DNA of 64,000 nucleotides from Streptomyces caatingaensis (GCF_001187435.1 NZ_LFXA01000003.1:62001-126000); one strand, 5' to 3'; shown: positions 44,669 to 53,747, counted from the stretch's first letter. Made by a program: numbers and translations. Notes: a model not told the origin generated them from the sequence alone.

Positions 44669-46249
44669 TCACACGGGGCGGGGCCGGGATCCGTCGGTGA
44701 CGACGGAGACGCCCTGCAGGTGCGAGGTGCGCAGGATCGGGTAGTTGAGCTCGCCGAACGGTCCGCCGGTGCGGCCGGTGCCGCCGTGCGTGCCGAGGTA
44801 GGGGACGAAGCCGATGTGGGAGTCGTTGACCTTGACGAGGCCGCCGGTGGTGACCTGCCGGGTGAAGGCGGCCACGACCTTCTCGTCGCCGGACCACAGG
44901 GAGTTGCGCAACCCGTACTCGTTGTCGTTGACGAACTCGACGACGGCCTCGAGGAGTTCGCGGGTGTCGTCGCGTTCGTCGGGGACGACGACGGGCAGCA
45001 GCGGGAAGAAGGTCTCCTCGCGGACGGCCCGGACGCGGCGGGCGTCGCGCAGTCCGTCGACGCGGACGACGGTCGGTTCGAGGAACGTCCCGGTGAGCGA
45101 CGGTTCGCCGGCGACGTCCACGCGGCGTCCGCCGCACAGGACGGTGCAGCCGTGCCGTTCGGCGTCGGCGAGCACCTCGTGGAAGCCGCCGATCTTCAGC
45201 ACGGGGCTGAGGAGGACGTCGGGGTCGTCGGGGTAGCCGGGGCGCAGGGCGCGGCAGCGGGCGGTGAGCTTCTCCAGCAGGGCGTCGGCGACGTCGGGGT
45301 GGACGACGGCGCACTTGGGCACCATGCAGATCTGCCCGGAGCCGTAGAAGCACTCGGTGAGGGCGTCGACGGCGCCGTCGAGGTCGGCGTCGTTCCACAC
45401 CACCAGGCAGTCGTTGCCGGAGAGTTCGAGGACGGGCTTCTTGCCGTGGGCGACGCACTCGTTGCCGTACTCCAGGCCGGTGTCGCTGTCGCCGAAGAAC
45501 ATGATGTCGTCGACGTGCGGGCTGTTCAGCCACTGGCGGAGCATGGGGCGGGTGGCGCCGGAGACGAGGTTGACGGTGCCGGGCGGGGCGCCGAGTTCGT
45601 CGAGGATCGGCGCGACGAGTTCGCGGTAGAGGAAGGCGACGCCGAGGGGTGCGGTGCGCGGGGCCTTGACGACGAGGGTGTTGCCGGCGCCGAGGGTGGC
45701 GGTGCCCAGGAAGGAGTTGGAGGCGGCCGCGTTCTGGGGCGGGTTGAGGCAGACGACGCCGTCGGGCTTGCGCAGCAGGGTGATGGAGCGGCCGGGGCTC
45801 TCGAAGCGCTGCTCGAGCTGGCTGCGGTAGAAGGAGACGGTCTCCGGGCTGCTGCCCATGAGCATGCCGGCGATCTCCCACTCGGCCAGGCGGCGCGGGT
45901 GGCCCTCGGAGACGAGGATGTCGAGGAGTTCGCCGCGCCGGGCCCGGAGGGCGGCGTGCAGCCGGGGGCCGAGCTCCATGCGGGTGTCGAGGTCGGTGCG
46001 GGCCCATTCGCGGCGGGCCTCGTGGGCGGCGCGCAGGGCGTCGGCGACGTCGTCCGGCGAACTGAGCGCGACCCGGCCGGTGATGCCGGCGGTGTCGCCC
46101 TCGGCGGCCCGGCCGTCGCCGCGTTCCAGGCGCCGCTTGCGGCCGAAGGCACCGCGCGGGTCGGCGAGGAACGCGCCGGCGTCCAGGCAGTAGGTCCAGC
46201 CGGTGCCGGGCCGGTCCTCGCCGCCGATGAACTGCGGGTAGGAGTACAT
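44669..46249 (-). CDS. Aldehyde dehydrogenase family protein
   Basis: 526 residues, distantly related to the other ALDH of this operon. The N-terminal MYSYPQFIGGEDRPG and a long insertion before the dehydrogenase core are unusual. The cofactor region reads LNPPQNAAASNSFLG, the glutamate segment ELSGNDCLVV, and the catalytic cysteine segment SGQICMVPKCAVV. It is probably active. It starts 8 bases after the TrpB-like gene, so the two may act in sequence, for example making or removing an amino-aldehyde. Substrate unknown. Confidence 0.8.
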   Translation of the reverse strand: MYSYPQFIGGEDRPGTGWTYCLDAGAFLADPRGAFGRKRRLERGDGRAAEGDTAGITGRVALSSPDDVADALRAAHEARREWARTDLDTRMELGPRLHAALRARRGELLDILVSEGHPRRLAEWEIAGMLMGSSPETVSFYRSQLEQRFESPGRSITLLRKPDGVVCLNPPQNAAASNSFLGTATLGAGNTLVVKAPRTAPLGVAFLYRELVAPILDELGAPPGTVNLVSGATRPMLRQWLNSPHVDDIMFFGDSDTGLEYGNECVAHGKKPVLELSGNDCLVVWNDADLDGAVDALTECFYGSGQICMVPKCAVVHPDVADALLEKLTARCRALRPGYPDDPDVLLSPVLKIGGFHEVLADAERHGCTVLCGGRRVDVAGEPSLTGTFLEPTVVRVDGLRDARRVRAVREETFFPLLPVVVPDERDDTRELLEAVVEFVNDNEYGLRNSLWSGDEKVVAAFTRQVTTGGLVKVNDSHIGFVPYLGTHGGTGRTGGPFGELNYPILRTSHLQGVSVVTDGSRPRPV

Positions 46250-46257
46250 GGCGGCCC

Positions 46258-47622
46258 TCACCTTCCGGCCGGGGCGGCGAGGGCGGGGTCGCCGGCGGCG
46301 AGCGCGGCCTCGTAGGGCTCGGTGTCGGCCATCTCCCCGGCGGTGTAGGAGCCGTAGGCGCCGAGGTCGAGCAGGCCGTGGCCGCTGTAGCAGAAGACGA
46401 TGACGGCGCGGCGGCGCTGTTCGCGGCACTCGACGGCGAGGTCCATGGCAGCGCGGATGGCGTGGGCGCTCTCGGGCGCGGGCAGCAGGCCGTGCAGGCG
46501 GGCGAAGAGGGTGCCGGCCTCGAAGACGGCCTTCTGGGCGTAGGCGCGGGAGTCGATGATGCCCTCGTGGCGGGCGAGGCCGACGAGGGGGGCGGCGCCG
46601 TGGTAGCGCAGGCCGCCGGAGTGGATGGGCGGCGGGACGAAGCCGTGGCCGAGGGTGTAGGTGCGGGCCATCGGGCCCAGGCCGCTGGCGTCGGCGAAGT
46701 CGTAGCGGTAGGTGCCGCTGGTCAGGGTGGGGCAGGCGGCGGGTTCGGCGGCGAGGATGGTGAGGTCCCGGCCGTCCAGCTTGTCGCCGACGAACGGGAA
46801 GGCGAACCCTCCCATGTTGCTGCCGCAGCCGACGGAGGCGACGAGGAAGTCGGGCTGCTTGCCGAGCTCTTCGAGCTGTTCGCGGGTCTCCAGGCCGACG
46901 ACGGTCTGGTGCAGCAGGACGTGCCCGGCGAAGGCGCCCATGGAGAAGCGGTCGCCGTCGTTGAGCCGTACGGTCTCCAGCGCCTCGCTGACGGCGGTGG
47001 CCTCCGAACCCGGGTGGTCGGGCGCCTCCTTGAGGAGGGTGCGGCCGAACTCGGTGTGCGGGCCGGGGCTGGGCAGGACCTCCTGGCCGAAGGTCTCCAT
47101 GAAGTGCCGCCGGTAGGGCTTGGTCTCGTAGCTGGCGCGCACCATGTAGACGAGCGCCTTGATGCCGAACAGGCTGCACGCCATGGACAGGGCGCTGCCC
47201 CACTGTCCGGCACCGGTGTCGGTGACGAGCCGCTCGTGCCCCTCCAGCTTGGCGTAGTAGGCCTGGGCGAGCGCGGAGTTGAGCTTGTGGGAGCCGGAGG
47301 GGCTGGCCCCCTCGTACTTGAAGTAGATCTCCGCGGGGGTGTCGAGGTGGCGTTCGAGGGCGAGGGCCCGGTAGAGCGGGGTGGGCCGCCACAGGCGGTA
47401 GGCCGCGCGGACCTCCTCGGGGATGGCGATCCACCGCTCGGGGGAGGTCTCCTGGGCGACCAGGGCCTTGGGCAGCAGCCGCTCCATGTACTCGGTCCCG
47501 ACGGGTTCCCGGGTCCTCGGGTCGAGGAAGTCGTCGGGGGCGCGGGGCAGGTCGGGCAGCACGTTGTACCAGCGCTTGGGGATGCGTGCGGCCGGAAGGT
47601 CGTGGCGCTCCAGGGAGTTCAC
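46258..47622 (-). CDS. TrpB2-like PLP-dependent enzyme (beta-replacement family)
   Basis: 454 residues, matching the longer TrpB2 class rather than canonical TrpB. The PLP lysine is in SGSHKLNSALAQ; the phosphate-binding glycines are in GCGSNMGG; the front part VTDTGAGQWGSALSMAC has the serine-handling region. There is no trpA neighbour, so it probably uses indole or another nucleophile with serine or another amino acid, or performs a related beta-substitution, for the pathway. A ribosome binding site (AAAGGAAGAAGAG) precedes GTG 47622. A duplicate tryptophan synthase for tryptophan supply is the alternative. Confidence 0.85.
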   Translation of the reverse strand: MNSLERHDLPAARIPKRWYNVLPDLPRAPDDFLDPRTREPVGTEYMERLLPKALVAQETSPERWIAIPEEVRAAYRLWRPTPLYRALALERHLDTPAEIYFKYEGASPSGSHKLNSALAQAYYAKLEGHERLVTDTGAGQWGSALSMACSLFGIKALVYMVRASYETKPYRRHFMETFGQEVLPSPGPHTEFGRTLLKEAPDHPGSEATAVSEALETVRLNDGDRFSMGAFAGHVLLHQTVVGLETREQLEELGKQPDFLVASVGCGSNMGGFAFPFVGDKLDGRDLTILAAEPAACPTLTSGTYRYDFADASGLGPMARTYTLGHGFVPPPIHSGGLRYHGAAPLVGLARHEGIIDSRAYAQKAVFEAGTLFARLHGLLPAPESAHAIRAAMDLAVECREQRRRAVIVFCYSGHGLLDLGAYGSYTAGEMADTEPYEAALAAGDPALAAPAGR

Positions 47623-47666
47623 CGTGCTCTTCTTCCTTTCGGTGCTGTCGTGCGCCCCCAGGGGTG

Positions 47667-48188
47667 TCAGGGGGACGGCAGGCGGCAGTGGTAGGTGAAC
47701 GCGGCTTCGGCGACGGCCTCGCCCCCGGCGTCGTGGAGGAGGGAGGTGGTGGCGGCCTCGAACCGTGCGCCGGGCGGGAGTTGTGCGACGCGGGCGGGCA
47801 GGTCCGCGTCGGGCACCGCGGCCACCGCCCGGATCTCCCCGCGGGCCTTCCTGCGGTAGGAGATCCGCGACTCCCGCAGGACGAAGGAGATGTCGGCGAT
47901 CCGCTCGCGCAGGGCGCCCGCGAGGGCCGCTCCCGAGGCGGCCTCGGCCACCAGGAAGAGGGCGGCGGCGTGCCGGGTGCCCACGTGGTTGAGGGTGTCG
48001 GCGCAGTCGGGCAGCGCGGCGACGGCTCGGCCGGCGGCGATCTCGGTGACCTCGACCCCGGCGAACTTCTGGAACGGTACGAGGTCGTTGACGACCGCGC
48101 GGATGTCCTCGAAGGACGGGCCGGGTGGCGGGGGCGGTGCGGGCGGCGGGGAGTTCAGGGCGGGCTCCGATCGGCACGGGACTGTCAC
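47667..48188 (-). CDS. Hotdog-fold thioesterase (DUF4442-like)
   Basis: 173 residues. A proline-rich N-terminus is followed by a hotdog domain with FAGVEV, DTLNHVGTRHAAALFLVAEAA and a late TYHCRLPSP. Such proteins hydrolyse acyl-CoA or acyl-ACP thioesters. It is the first gene of the large minus-strand operon, transcribed away from the MFS exporter. It may release the final chain or edit stalled intermediates. GTG 48188 is the only start with enough leader; 44 bases separate it from the TrpB-like gene. Confidence 0.75.
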   Translation of the reverse strand: MTVPCRSEPALNSPPPAPPPPPGPSFEDIRAVVNDLVPFQKFAGVEVTEIAAGRAVAALPDCADTLNHVGTRHAAALFLVAEAASGAALAGALRERIADISFVLRESRISYRRKARGEIRAVAAVPDADLPARVAQLPPGARFEAATTSLLHDAGGEAVAEAAFTYHCRLPSP

Positions 48189-48254
48189 GGATGCAGGGCA
48201 GGGAGGCGTACGGGCGGCATGGACCGTTCGCCCGATGCAGCCGTCTCGTCACCA

Positions 48255-48284
48255 ACGGTCCCGACTTGGGCGGTACGGCGTCAA
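48255..48284 (-). promoter_or_regulatory. Putative promoter of the fourteen-gene operon
   Basis: Read on the minus strand: TTGACG (48284-48279), 18 bases, GACCGT (48260-48255). It would start transcription about 60 bases before GTG 48188. No other promoter of comparable quality was seen down to 29042. Confidence 0.4.
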
Positions 48285-48324
48285 GGGAGTACCGAAAAGA
48301 CAATGAGCAGGTTTATATGCGCAC

Positions 48325-48353
48325 TTGCTTCACGGTTCGCCGTTCCCTACCGT
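48325..48353 (+). promoter_or_regulatory. Putative promoter of the MFS exporter gene
   Basis: TTGCTT (48325-48330), 17 bases, TACCGT (48348-48353), about 60 bases before ATG 48414. It lies back-to-back with the minus-strand promoter. Confidence 0.4.
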
Positions 48354-48413
48354 TGTCCCGTTTATGGGATCACCTTCGTGGGGCCATCCGGACCGGGGGG
48401 ATGCGGAACGCCC

Positions 48414-49967
48414 ATGCTGCAGAAAGAGACCGGACACACGGTGCCCGAGGAGGCCACGGCCGACCCGCGCCGCTGGCGGATCCTGGCCTGCCTGGTGGTC
48501 AGTCTGGTGCTGGTCGTCCTCGACACGTCCATCATCAGCGTGGCGCTGCGCGCCCTCGCGCTGCCCGCCCCCGACGGCCTCGGCGCCTCCTCCGGCGACC
48601 TCCAGTGGTCCGTCGACTCCTACACCCTCGTCTTCGCGACCCTGCTGATCAGCGCCGGGCTCGCCGCGGACCGCTTCGGCCGCAAACGCGCCCTGCTCGC
48701 CGGCCTGTTGGTCTTCGGCGTCTTCTCGGCCGCGGCCGCCTACGCCCACGACGCGTCCCAACTCATCGTCTTCCGCGGGGGGATGGGCGTCGGCGCGGCC
48801 CTCGTCGTGCCCGCCACGCTCGCGGTCATCAGCCATGTCTTCCCGCCCGCCGAGCGGCCCCGGGCGATCGGCCTGTGGGCCGCCTCGGCCGGACTGGCCG
48901 TGGCCATCGGGCCGGTGACGGGGGGTCTGCTGCTGGAGCACTACTGGTGGGGCTCCCTCTTCCTGGTCAACATTCCGGTGGTGCTGGTGGGTTCGGCGGC
49001 CGTCGCGCTGGTCGTCCCGGAGTCGGCCGACCCCGCGCCGCGCCGCTTCGACCCCGTCGGCGTGCTGCTGTGCGTCGCCGGGCTCGGCCTGCTCGTGCTG
49101 GGCATCGTGGAGGGCGGCGAGCTCGACGACTGGGCGTCGCCACGGGTGTGGGGCTACGCGCTGGGCGGTCTGCTGCTGCTGGCCGCCTTCGTCCTGTGGG
49201 AGCGCCGCAGCACCCATCCCGCCATGGATCTGCGCTGCTTCCGCGACGCCCGCTTCTCGGCGGCCGCGGCCGTCGTCGGTGTCGTCTTCTTCGGCCTGCT
49301 CGGCTCCTCCTTCTACATGATCTTCTATCTCCAGAGCGTGCGCGGCTACTCGTCGCTGCAGGCCGGCTGCTGCCTGCTGCCGCTCGCGGTCGCGCAGCTC
49401 GCCGCGTCCCCCAACAGCACGGCCGCGACCCGCCGTTTCGGCGTCCGCGCCGTGTGCGCCGGCGGGCTCGTCCTGACCGCCCTGACGTTCCTGGGCGTCA
49501 GCGCCATGGACGAGCGCTCGCCGCTGTGGCAGTGCGAGGCGCTGTTCTTCCTCATGGGCACGGCGATGGGGCTGGCCATGCCGGCCGCGACGGCCTCGGC
49601 GATGTCGACGCTGCCGCAGCGGGCGGCCGGGGCCGGGGCGGCCCTGCTCAACTCCCTGCGCCAGGTGGGGGGAGCGCTCGGCGTCGCCGTCCTCGGCTCC
49701 CTCCTCTCCTCCCACTACCGCGACCGCGTCCACTCCGCCGTCCGCCTGCTGCCGCCGCCGCTGCGGCCGACGGCGGAGGAGTCCGTCGAGGGCGCCCTGA
49801 CGGTCGCCGGGCGCCTCGGTGCGGCGGGGGGCGAGGCGCTCGCGGGGCGGGCGGTGGACGCCTTCATCGCGGCGATGCGGGTCACGTCGCTGGTGGCGGG
49901 CGGCGTGATGGCCGCGGGGGCGGTGGTGGTGTGGGTGTTCCTGCCGCGGCGGGGGTCCGCGGGGTAG
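48414..49967 (+). CDS. MFS transporter, DHA2/EmrB-QacA type (14 helices)
   Basis: 517-residue multidrug-type exporter. It has the MFS motif A AADRFGRKRALLAG, antiporter motif C region GPVTGGLLLEH, and VLDTSIISVALRAL, the helix-1 signature of DHA2 members. Fourteen membrane segments are expected. It lies divergent from the biosynthetic operon and shares its promoter region, so it most likely exports the product and gives self-resistance. ATG 48414 is used; GTG 48441 is possible. Substrate is inferred from position only. Confidence 0.88.
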   Translation: MLQKETGHTVPEEATADPRRWRILACLVVSLVLVVLDTSIISVALRALALPAPDGLGASSGDLQWSVDSYTLVFATLLISAGLAADRFGRKRALLAGLLVFGVFSAAAAYAHDASQLIVFRGGMGVGAALVVPATLAVISHVFPPAERPRAIGLWAASAGLAVAIGPVTGGLLLEHYWWGSLFLVNIPVVLVGSAAVALVVPESADPAPRRFDPVGVLLCVAGLGLLVLGIVEGGELDDWASPRVWGYALGGLLLLAAFVLWERRSTHPAMDLRCFRDARFSAAAAVVGVVFFGLLGSSFYMIFYLQSVRGYSSLQAGCCLLPLAVAQLAASPNSTAATRRFGVRAVCAGGLVLTALTFLGVSAMDERSPLWQCEALFFLMGTAMGLAMPAATASAMSTLPQRAAGAGAALLNSLRQVGGALGVAVLGSLLSSHYRDRVHSAVRLLPPPLRPTAEESVEGALTVAGRLGAAGGEALAGRAVDAFIAAMRVTSLVAGGVMAAGAVVVWVFLPRRGSAG

Positions 49968-49981
49968 GGAGGGCGCCCCGG

Positions 49982-49998
49982 CCCCTCCCCCGGAGGGG
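49982..49998 (+). terminator. Hairpin after the MFS gene
   Basis: CCCCTCC (49982-49988) pairs with GGAGGGG (49992-49998) around a 3-base loop, 15 bases after the stop. Confidence 0.5.
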
Positions 49999-50108
49999 GC
50001 ACCACCCATCCGGCAGCCCCTCCGCTGGCAGCGGCGTCCCCGCCCGTCAATGCTGGGACGAGGCGTACGCCGCGCGGCGCACGACGGACGGCACAGCGGG
50101 AGCGGCAG

Positions 50109-51221
50109 GTGAGGACACCGGGCACAGGAGACCGCCCCCTGATGCCCTGGTTCCTGCGCAACCTCCGCCTCGTCCCCCTCCTGCTGCTCGTCGGCGGCAT
50201 CCTCATCGACTTCTACACCCCGGCCCGCTTCAGCCTGGAGGCGTTCTACGTGGCCGCCCCGATGACCGCCGCGGCCCTGCTGTCGCTGCGGGCGACGATC
50301 CTGGCGGGCGTCGGCGCCTGCGCGGCCGACGCCGCGATGCTCGGCCACTTCGGCTACATGGGGAACTCCAGCGGCTACAGCGAGCTGGCGGCCGTGGCGA
50401 CGGTCTCGGCGTTCGCCGTCGTCGTCAACCGGCTCATGCGCTACCGGGACGTCCGCCTCCAGTCCGCCCGCGAGATCGCCCTGGCGGTGCAGCGCGCCGT
50501 GCTCCGCACTCCCCCGGCCGCCGTGGGCCCCCTGCGCATCGCCGTGCGCTACCGGTCGGCGGTCAGGGAGGCGCAGATCGGGGGCGACCTGTACGGCGTG
50601 CAGGACACCCCGCACGGCCTGCGCTGCCTGGTCGGCGACGTCCGGGGCAAGGGCATGGAGACGGTCAAGGCGGTGGACGTCGTCCTCGGGGTCTTCCGGG
50701 AGGCCGCGGAGGACGAGCCGACGCTGGCCGGGATCGCGGCCCGGCTGGAGCGGGGCCTGCTGCGGGAGGCGGCCGGGGCCGGGGCGGAGGAGTTCGTCAC
50801 GGCCGTCGTCGCCGAGATCCCGCCCTCGGGGAACGAGGTGCGCCTGGTCAACTGCGGCCACCCGCCCCCGCTGCTGCACGAGCCGCCGGGCCGGCCGCGC
50901 GGGCTGGAGCCGTCGGAGCCGGCGCTCCCCCTGTGCCTCGGCGCCCTGGCCCCCTGCGAGGTCGTGACCGACACGGTGCCGTTCCCGCCGAGCGCGACCC
51001 TCCTGCTCCACACCGACGGCCTCACCGAGGCCAGGGACCGCGCGGGCACCTTCTTCGATCCCGCGGCGGCGCTGGCCGGCCGGGACTTCCCCGGACCGGA
51101 CGAGCTGCTCGACACCCTGCTCGCCGCCGTGGGCCGGCACACCGGCGGCCGCATCACGGACGACATGGCGCTGCTCGCGATCACCCGCGGCGCGGACCGC
51201 GGGGGCGCCGGCCCCGGCTGA
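50109..51221 (+). CDS. Membrane PP2C-type (SpoIIE-like) serine/threonine phosphatase
   Basis: 370 residues. The N-terminal third has about three to four transmembrane helices (VPLLLLVGGILIDFY; AAALLSLRATILAG; AVATVSAFAVVV). The C-terminal ~230 residues are a PP2C/SpoIIE phosphatase domain with metal-binding aspartates in IGGDLYGV, VGDVRGKGM, HTDGLTEA and TDDMALLAI. Such proteins usually dephosphorylate anti-sigma-factor antagonists in Streptomyces. No anti-sigma or antagonist gene is adjacent. GTG 50109 is used; ATG 50142 would start nearer the first helix. It stands between the exporter and the ribosomal-protein cluster. Confidence 0.85.
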   Translation: MRTPGTGDRPLMPWFLRNLRLVPLLLLVGGILIDFYTPARFSLEAFYVAAPMTAAALLSLRATILAGVGACAADAAMLGHFGYMGNSSGYSELAAVATVSAFAVVVNRLMRYRDVRLQSAREIALAVQRAVLRTPPAAVGPLRIAVRYRSAVREAQIGGDLYGVQDTPHGLRCLVGDVRGKGMETVKAVDVVLGVFREAAEDEPTLAGIAARLERGLLREAAGAGAEEFVTAVVAEIPPSGNEVRLVNCGHPPPLLHEPPGRPRGLEPSEPALPLCLGALAPCEVVTDTVPFPPSATLLLHTDGLTEARDRAGTFFDPAAALAGRDFPGPDELLDTLLAAVGRHTGGRITDDMALLAITRGADRGGAGPG

Positions 51222-51257
51222 CCGCGGGCGGCGGCCGGCCGGGGCCGTGCCCACGGC

Positions 51258-51563
51258 TCACCAGGACGACTTCGTCACCCCCGGCAGCACCCCGGCGTGC
51301 GCCTGCTCCCGCAGCCGGATCCGCGACAGCCCGAAGCGCCGCAGATGCCCTCGCGGACGGCCGTCGACGACGTCCCGGTTGCGCACCCGCGTCGCGCTGG
51401 CATCGCGCGGCTGGCGGCGCAACTCGCGGACGGCGGCGGCCCGTTCGGCTTCGGTGGTGGACGGCCGGCGGATGATCTCCTTGAGTTCGGCGCGCCGGGC
51501 GGCGTACCGCGCGACGACCTCCCGCCGCTTCTCGTTCTTCGCGATCTTGCTCTTCTTCGCCAT
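51258..51563 (-). CDS. rpsN: 30S ribosomal protein S14, zinc-free paralogue
   Basis: 101 residues, [17 protein letters not shown] start and the C-terminal [15 protein letters not shown] are typical of S14. It is the longer form without CxxC zinc motifs. In actinobacteria such C-minus paralogues replace zinc-containing ribosomal proteins under zinc starvation. It is co-directional with the L28 gene (its ATG is at the L28 stop), and a perfect Zur-box-like palindrome lies upstream of that gene. Confidence 0.93.
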   Translation of the reverse strand: MAKKSKIAKNEKRREVVARYAARRAELKEIIRRPSTTEAERAAAVRELRRQPRDASATRVRNRDVVDGRPRGHLRRFGLSRIRLREQAHAGVLPGVTKSSW

Positions 51564-51799
51564 CAGACCTTCACCCCCCGGGCGCGGATGCGGGCCACGG
51601 CCGCCTCGACGCCGATGACGTCGACGGTCCTGATCGCGCGGGCGCTGAGCGTCAGCCGGACGTACCGGCCCTCGCCCGGCAGCCAGTAGCGCTTGCGCTG
51701 GATGTTGGGGTCGAAGCGGCGGGACGTGCGCCGGTGCGAGTGGGAGACGGCGTTGCCGAAGCCCGGCCGGGCGCCGGTCAGTTGGCAGTGGGCGGACAC
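51563..51799 (-). CDS. rpmB: 50S ribosomal protein L28 paralogue
   Basis: 78 residues. [20 protein letters not shown] and the following [15 protein letters not shown] are the L28 hallmarks. It has a single cysteine and no CxxC pairs, so it is the zinc-independent type. GTG 51799 is the start; the stop overlaps the S14 start region by one base. It is divergent from the L33 gene, with the Zur-type palindrome between them. Confidence 0.93.
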   Translation of the reverse strand: MSAHCQLTGARPGFGNAVSHSHRRTSRRFDPNIQRKRYWLPGEGRYVRLTLSARAIRTVDVIGVEAAVARIRARGVKV

Positions 51800-51836
51800 A
51801 ACGGTACCTGCCTTCCTGGGAGGGAGGGGTAGTAGA

Positions 51837-51851
51837 TGGAAATGATTTCCA
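51837..51851. promoter_or_regulatory. Zur-box-like palindrome TGGAAAT-G-ATTTCCA
   Basis: Perfect 7-1-7 inverted repeat (8-1-8 with flanking A/T, 51836-51852). It matches the TGAAAATGATTTTCA-type Zur operator of actinobacteria. It lies between divergent L28 and L33 genes, just upstream of a -10-like TATAGT (51858-51863) for the L33 gene. It should repress both directions when zinc is sufficient. Confidence 0.85.
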
Positions 51852-51870
51852 TTGCCGTATAGTAGCGCCC

Positions 51871-52035
51871 ATGGCACGCGATGAACTCCGCCCGGTCGTC
51901 AAGCTCCGCTCCACCGCGGGTACGGGCCACGTCTACGTCACCCGCAAGAACCGCCGTAACGATCCGGAACGGCTCGTCCTGCGCAAGTACGACCCCGTCG
52001 CACGACGGCACGTGGACTACCGCGAAGAGCGCTGA
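51871..52035 (+). CDS. rpmG: 50S ribosomal protein L33, zinc-free paralogue
   Basis: 54 residues: [19 protein letters not shown], then [21 protein letters not shown], the L33 signature. It has no cysteine, so it is the C-minus form. Start ATG 51871 lies only about 8 bases after the -10-like TATAGT, so the transcript may be leaderless or nearly so. First gene of the plus-strand arm of the Zur-controlled cluster (L33, L31, COG0523 protein, S18). Confidence 0.92.
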   Translation: MARDELRPVVKLRSTAGTGHVYVTRKNRRNDPERLVLRKYDPVARRHVDYREER

Positions 52036-52073
52036 GCAGAACGCCGCCCCCACCCCGATTCGAGGACACCGCC

Positions 52074-52331
52074 ATGAAGCCCGGAATCCACCCCCCGTAC
52101 GGCCCCGTCGTCTTCCGCGACAAGGCCGCCGACTACGCCTTCCTCACCCGCTCCACCATGACCGGCGACACGACCGTGGAGTGGGAGGACGGCAACACCT
52201 ACCCCGTCGTCGACGTCGAGATCTCCTCGGCGAGCCACCCCTTCTGCACGGGCAGCGCCCGGGTCGTGGACACCGCCGGCCGGGTCGAGCGCTTCGAGCG
52301 CCGCTACGGAGCGCGGAGGGCCGCCCGATGA
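52074..52331 (+). CDS. rpmE2: 50S ribosomal protein L31 type B
   Basis: 85 residues: [19 protein letters not shown], then [22 protein letters not shown]. The zinc-binding CxxC of type A L31 is missing; only one cysteine remains. Type B L31 replaces the zinc form under zinc limitation. The stop overlaps the start of the COG0523 gene (ATGA at 52328). Confidence 0.93.
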   Translation: MKPGIHPPYGPVVFRDKAADYAFLTRSTMTGDTTVEWEDGNTYPVVDVEISSASHPFCTGSARVVDTAGRVERFERRYGARRAAR

Positions 52332-53479
52332 GGGACCGCTCCGTGCTCGCCGTCGCCCTCGTCGGCGGGATGCACGCCGCCGCCCGCCGGGCCGCGGTGG
52401 ACGAACTGCTGCGCACGGTGCCGGGCAGCGTCGCACTGCACCACGACCTGGCGCCGGCCGCCGAGGGCCGGGTCCTGCGCACCGTGCGCGACGCCGCCGG
52501 GGTGACCGACCGCGGCGAGGCACCGCTGGTCAACGGCTGCGCCTGCTGCGCGCTGCGGGAGGACCTCGTGCCCGAGCTGCGGCGGCTGGCCGCCGGCCGC
52601 ACCACGCGGCTGGCCGTCGTCGAGCTGTGGGACTCCGTCGAACCCGGGACGATGGCCGAGGTGGTGGCCGCGCACGCCGGACCGTTCGAACTCACCTCGG
52701 TCATCACGGCCGTCGACCCGGCGCTCGTCCTGCCGTACCTCGGCGACGGGGACGACCTGGCCGAGGCGGGCCTCGCCGCGGCGGCCACCGACCGGCGCAC
52801 GGTGGCGGACACATGGGCGCGCCAGGTCGAGTACGCCCCGGCGCTCGCGCTCGTCGACAACGAGGAGGCCGACGACGAGGACCGCGCGCTCCTCGCACAA
52901 CTCCACCCCACCGCGCGGCGGATCCGCGTCGGCTCGGGGGAGCTGGCGGCCGCGGCCTTCGCCGGTTTCGACGCCGGGGCGGCCGCCGCGGCCCAGCACC
53001 CGTCCTGCGCCCTGCTGCCCCAGGAGGCGGACGAGGCGGGGGTCGCCACCTTGGTGTGGCGCCGCCGCCGGCCGTTCCATCCCGGGCGGCTGCACGCGGC
53101 GCTGGAGGACCTGACCTGCGCGGCGGCCCGCGGCCGCGGCAGGTTCTGGCTGGCCGACCGCCCGGACACGCTGCTGGGCTGGGACTCGGCGGGCGGCGCC
53201 CTGTGCGTGGAGAGCGCGGGCCCGTGGCTCGCCGCGCTGCCCGGCGCGGCCTGGGAGCTGGTCCCCGCCGCCCGCCGGGCCGCCGCCTCCCTGGACTGGG
53301 ACGACGAACACGGCGACCGCTGCCAGCACCTGGTCTTCACCTCGCCCGGGCTGGACCGGGACGGCCTGGTGCGGCTGCTCGACTCCTGCCTGCTGACCGA
53401 CGCGGAGTACGCCTCGGGCCGCGAGGGCTGGAAGCGCTTCCCCGCCGCCTTCGACCCTCTCCTCGACCCCGTTCACTGA
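52328..53479 (+). CDS. CobW/COG0523-like metal-associated protein with lost P-loop
   Basis: 383 residues. The family's metal motif is kept as [16 protein letters not shown] (CxCC), and the C-terminal CobW_C-like half ([24 protein letters not shown] [10 protein letters not shown]) is recognisable. The expected GTP-binding GxxGxGKT is replaced by [14 protein letters not shown], so ordinary GTP hydrolysis is doubtful. COG0523 proteins help deliver zinc under starvation. Its place between zinc-free L31 and S18 genes supports a zinc-limitation role. Coupled to rpmE2 by a 4-base overlap. Confidence 0.85.
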   Translation: MRDRSVLAVALVGGMHAAARRAAVDELLRTVPGSVALHHDLAPAAEGRVLRTVRDAAGVTDRGEAPLVNGCACCALREDLVPELRRLAAGRTTRLAVVELWDSVEPGTMAEVVAAHAGPFELTSVITAVDPALVLPYLGDGDDLAEAGLAAAATDRRTVADTWARQVEYAPALALVDNEEADDEDRALLAQLHPTARRIRVGSGELAAAAFAGFDAGAAAAAQHPSCALLPQEADEAGVATLVWRRRRPFHPGRLHAALEDLTCAAARGRGRFWLADRPDTLLGWDSAGGALCVESAGPWLAALPGAAWELVPAARRAAASLDWDDEHGDRCQHLVFTSPGLDRDGLVRLLDSCLLTDAEYASGREGWKRFPAAFDPLLDPVH

Positions 53480-53510
53480 CGCGCTTCACCGACACCCCGA
53501 AGGAGCCCCC

Positions 53511-53747
53511 ATGGCCCGCCGCCACCAGCCCCGCACCCCGTTGAGGCCACGCCCCAACCCCCTCGACGCGGCCGGCATCACGTACATCGACTACAAGGAC
53601 ACCGACCTGCTGCGGAAGTTCCTCTCCGACCGGGGCAAGATCCGCAGCCGCCGGATCACCCGCGTCACGGCGCGGCAGCAGCGGCAGCTCGCCGCGGCGG
53701 TCAAGAACGCCCGCGAGATGGCGCTCCTGCCGTACGCCGCGCGGTAG
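53511..53747 (+). CDS. rpsR: 30S ribosomal protein S18, zinc-free paralogue
   Basis: 78 residues: [19 protein letters not shown], then [20 protein letters not shown] and [19 protein letters not shown], the S18 signature. No cysteine is present. Last gene of the zinc-limitation cluster; it convergently abuts the MBL-fold gene, with 24 bases between. Confidence 0.93.
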   Translation: MARRHQPRTPLRPRPNPLDAAGITYIDYKDTDLLRKFLSDRGKIRSRRITRVTARQQRQLAAAVKNAREMALLPYAAR

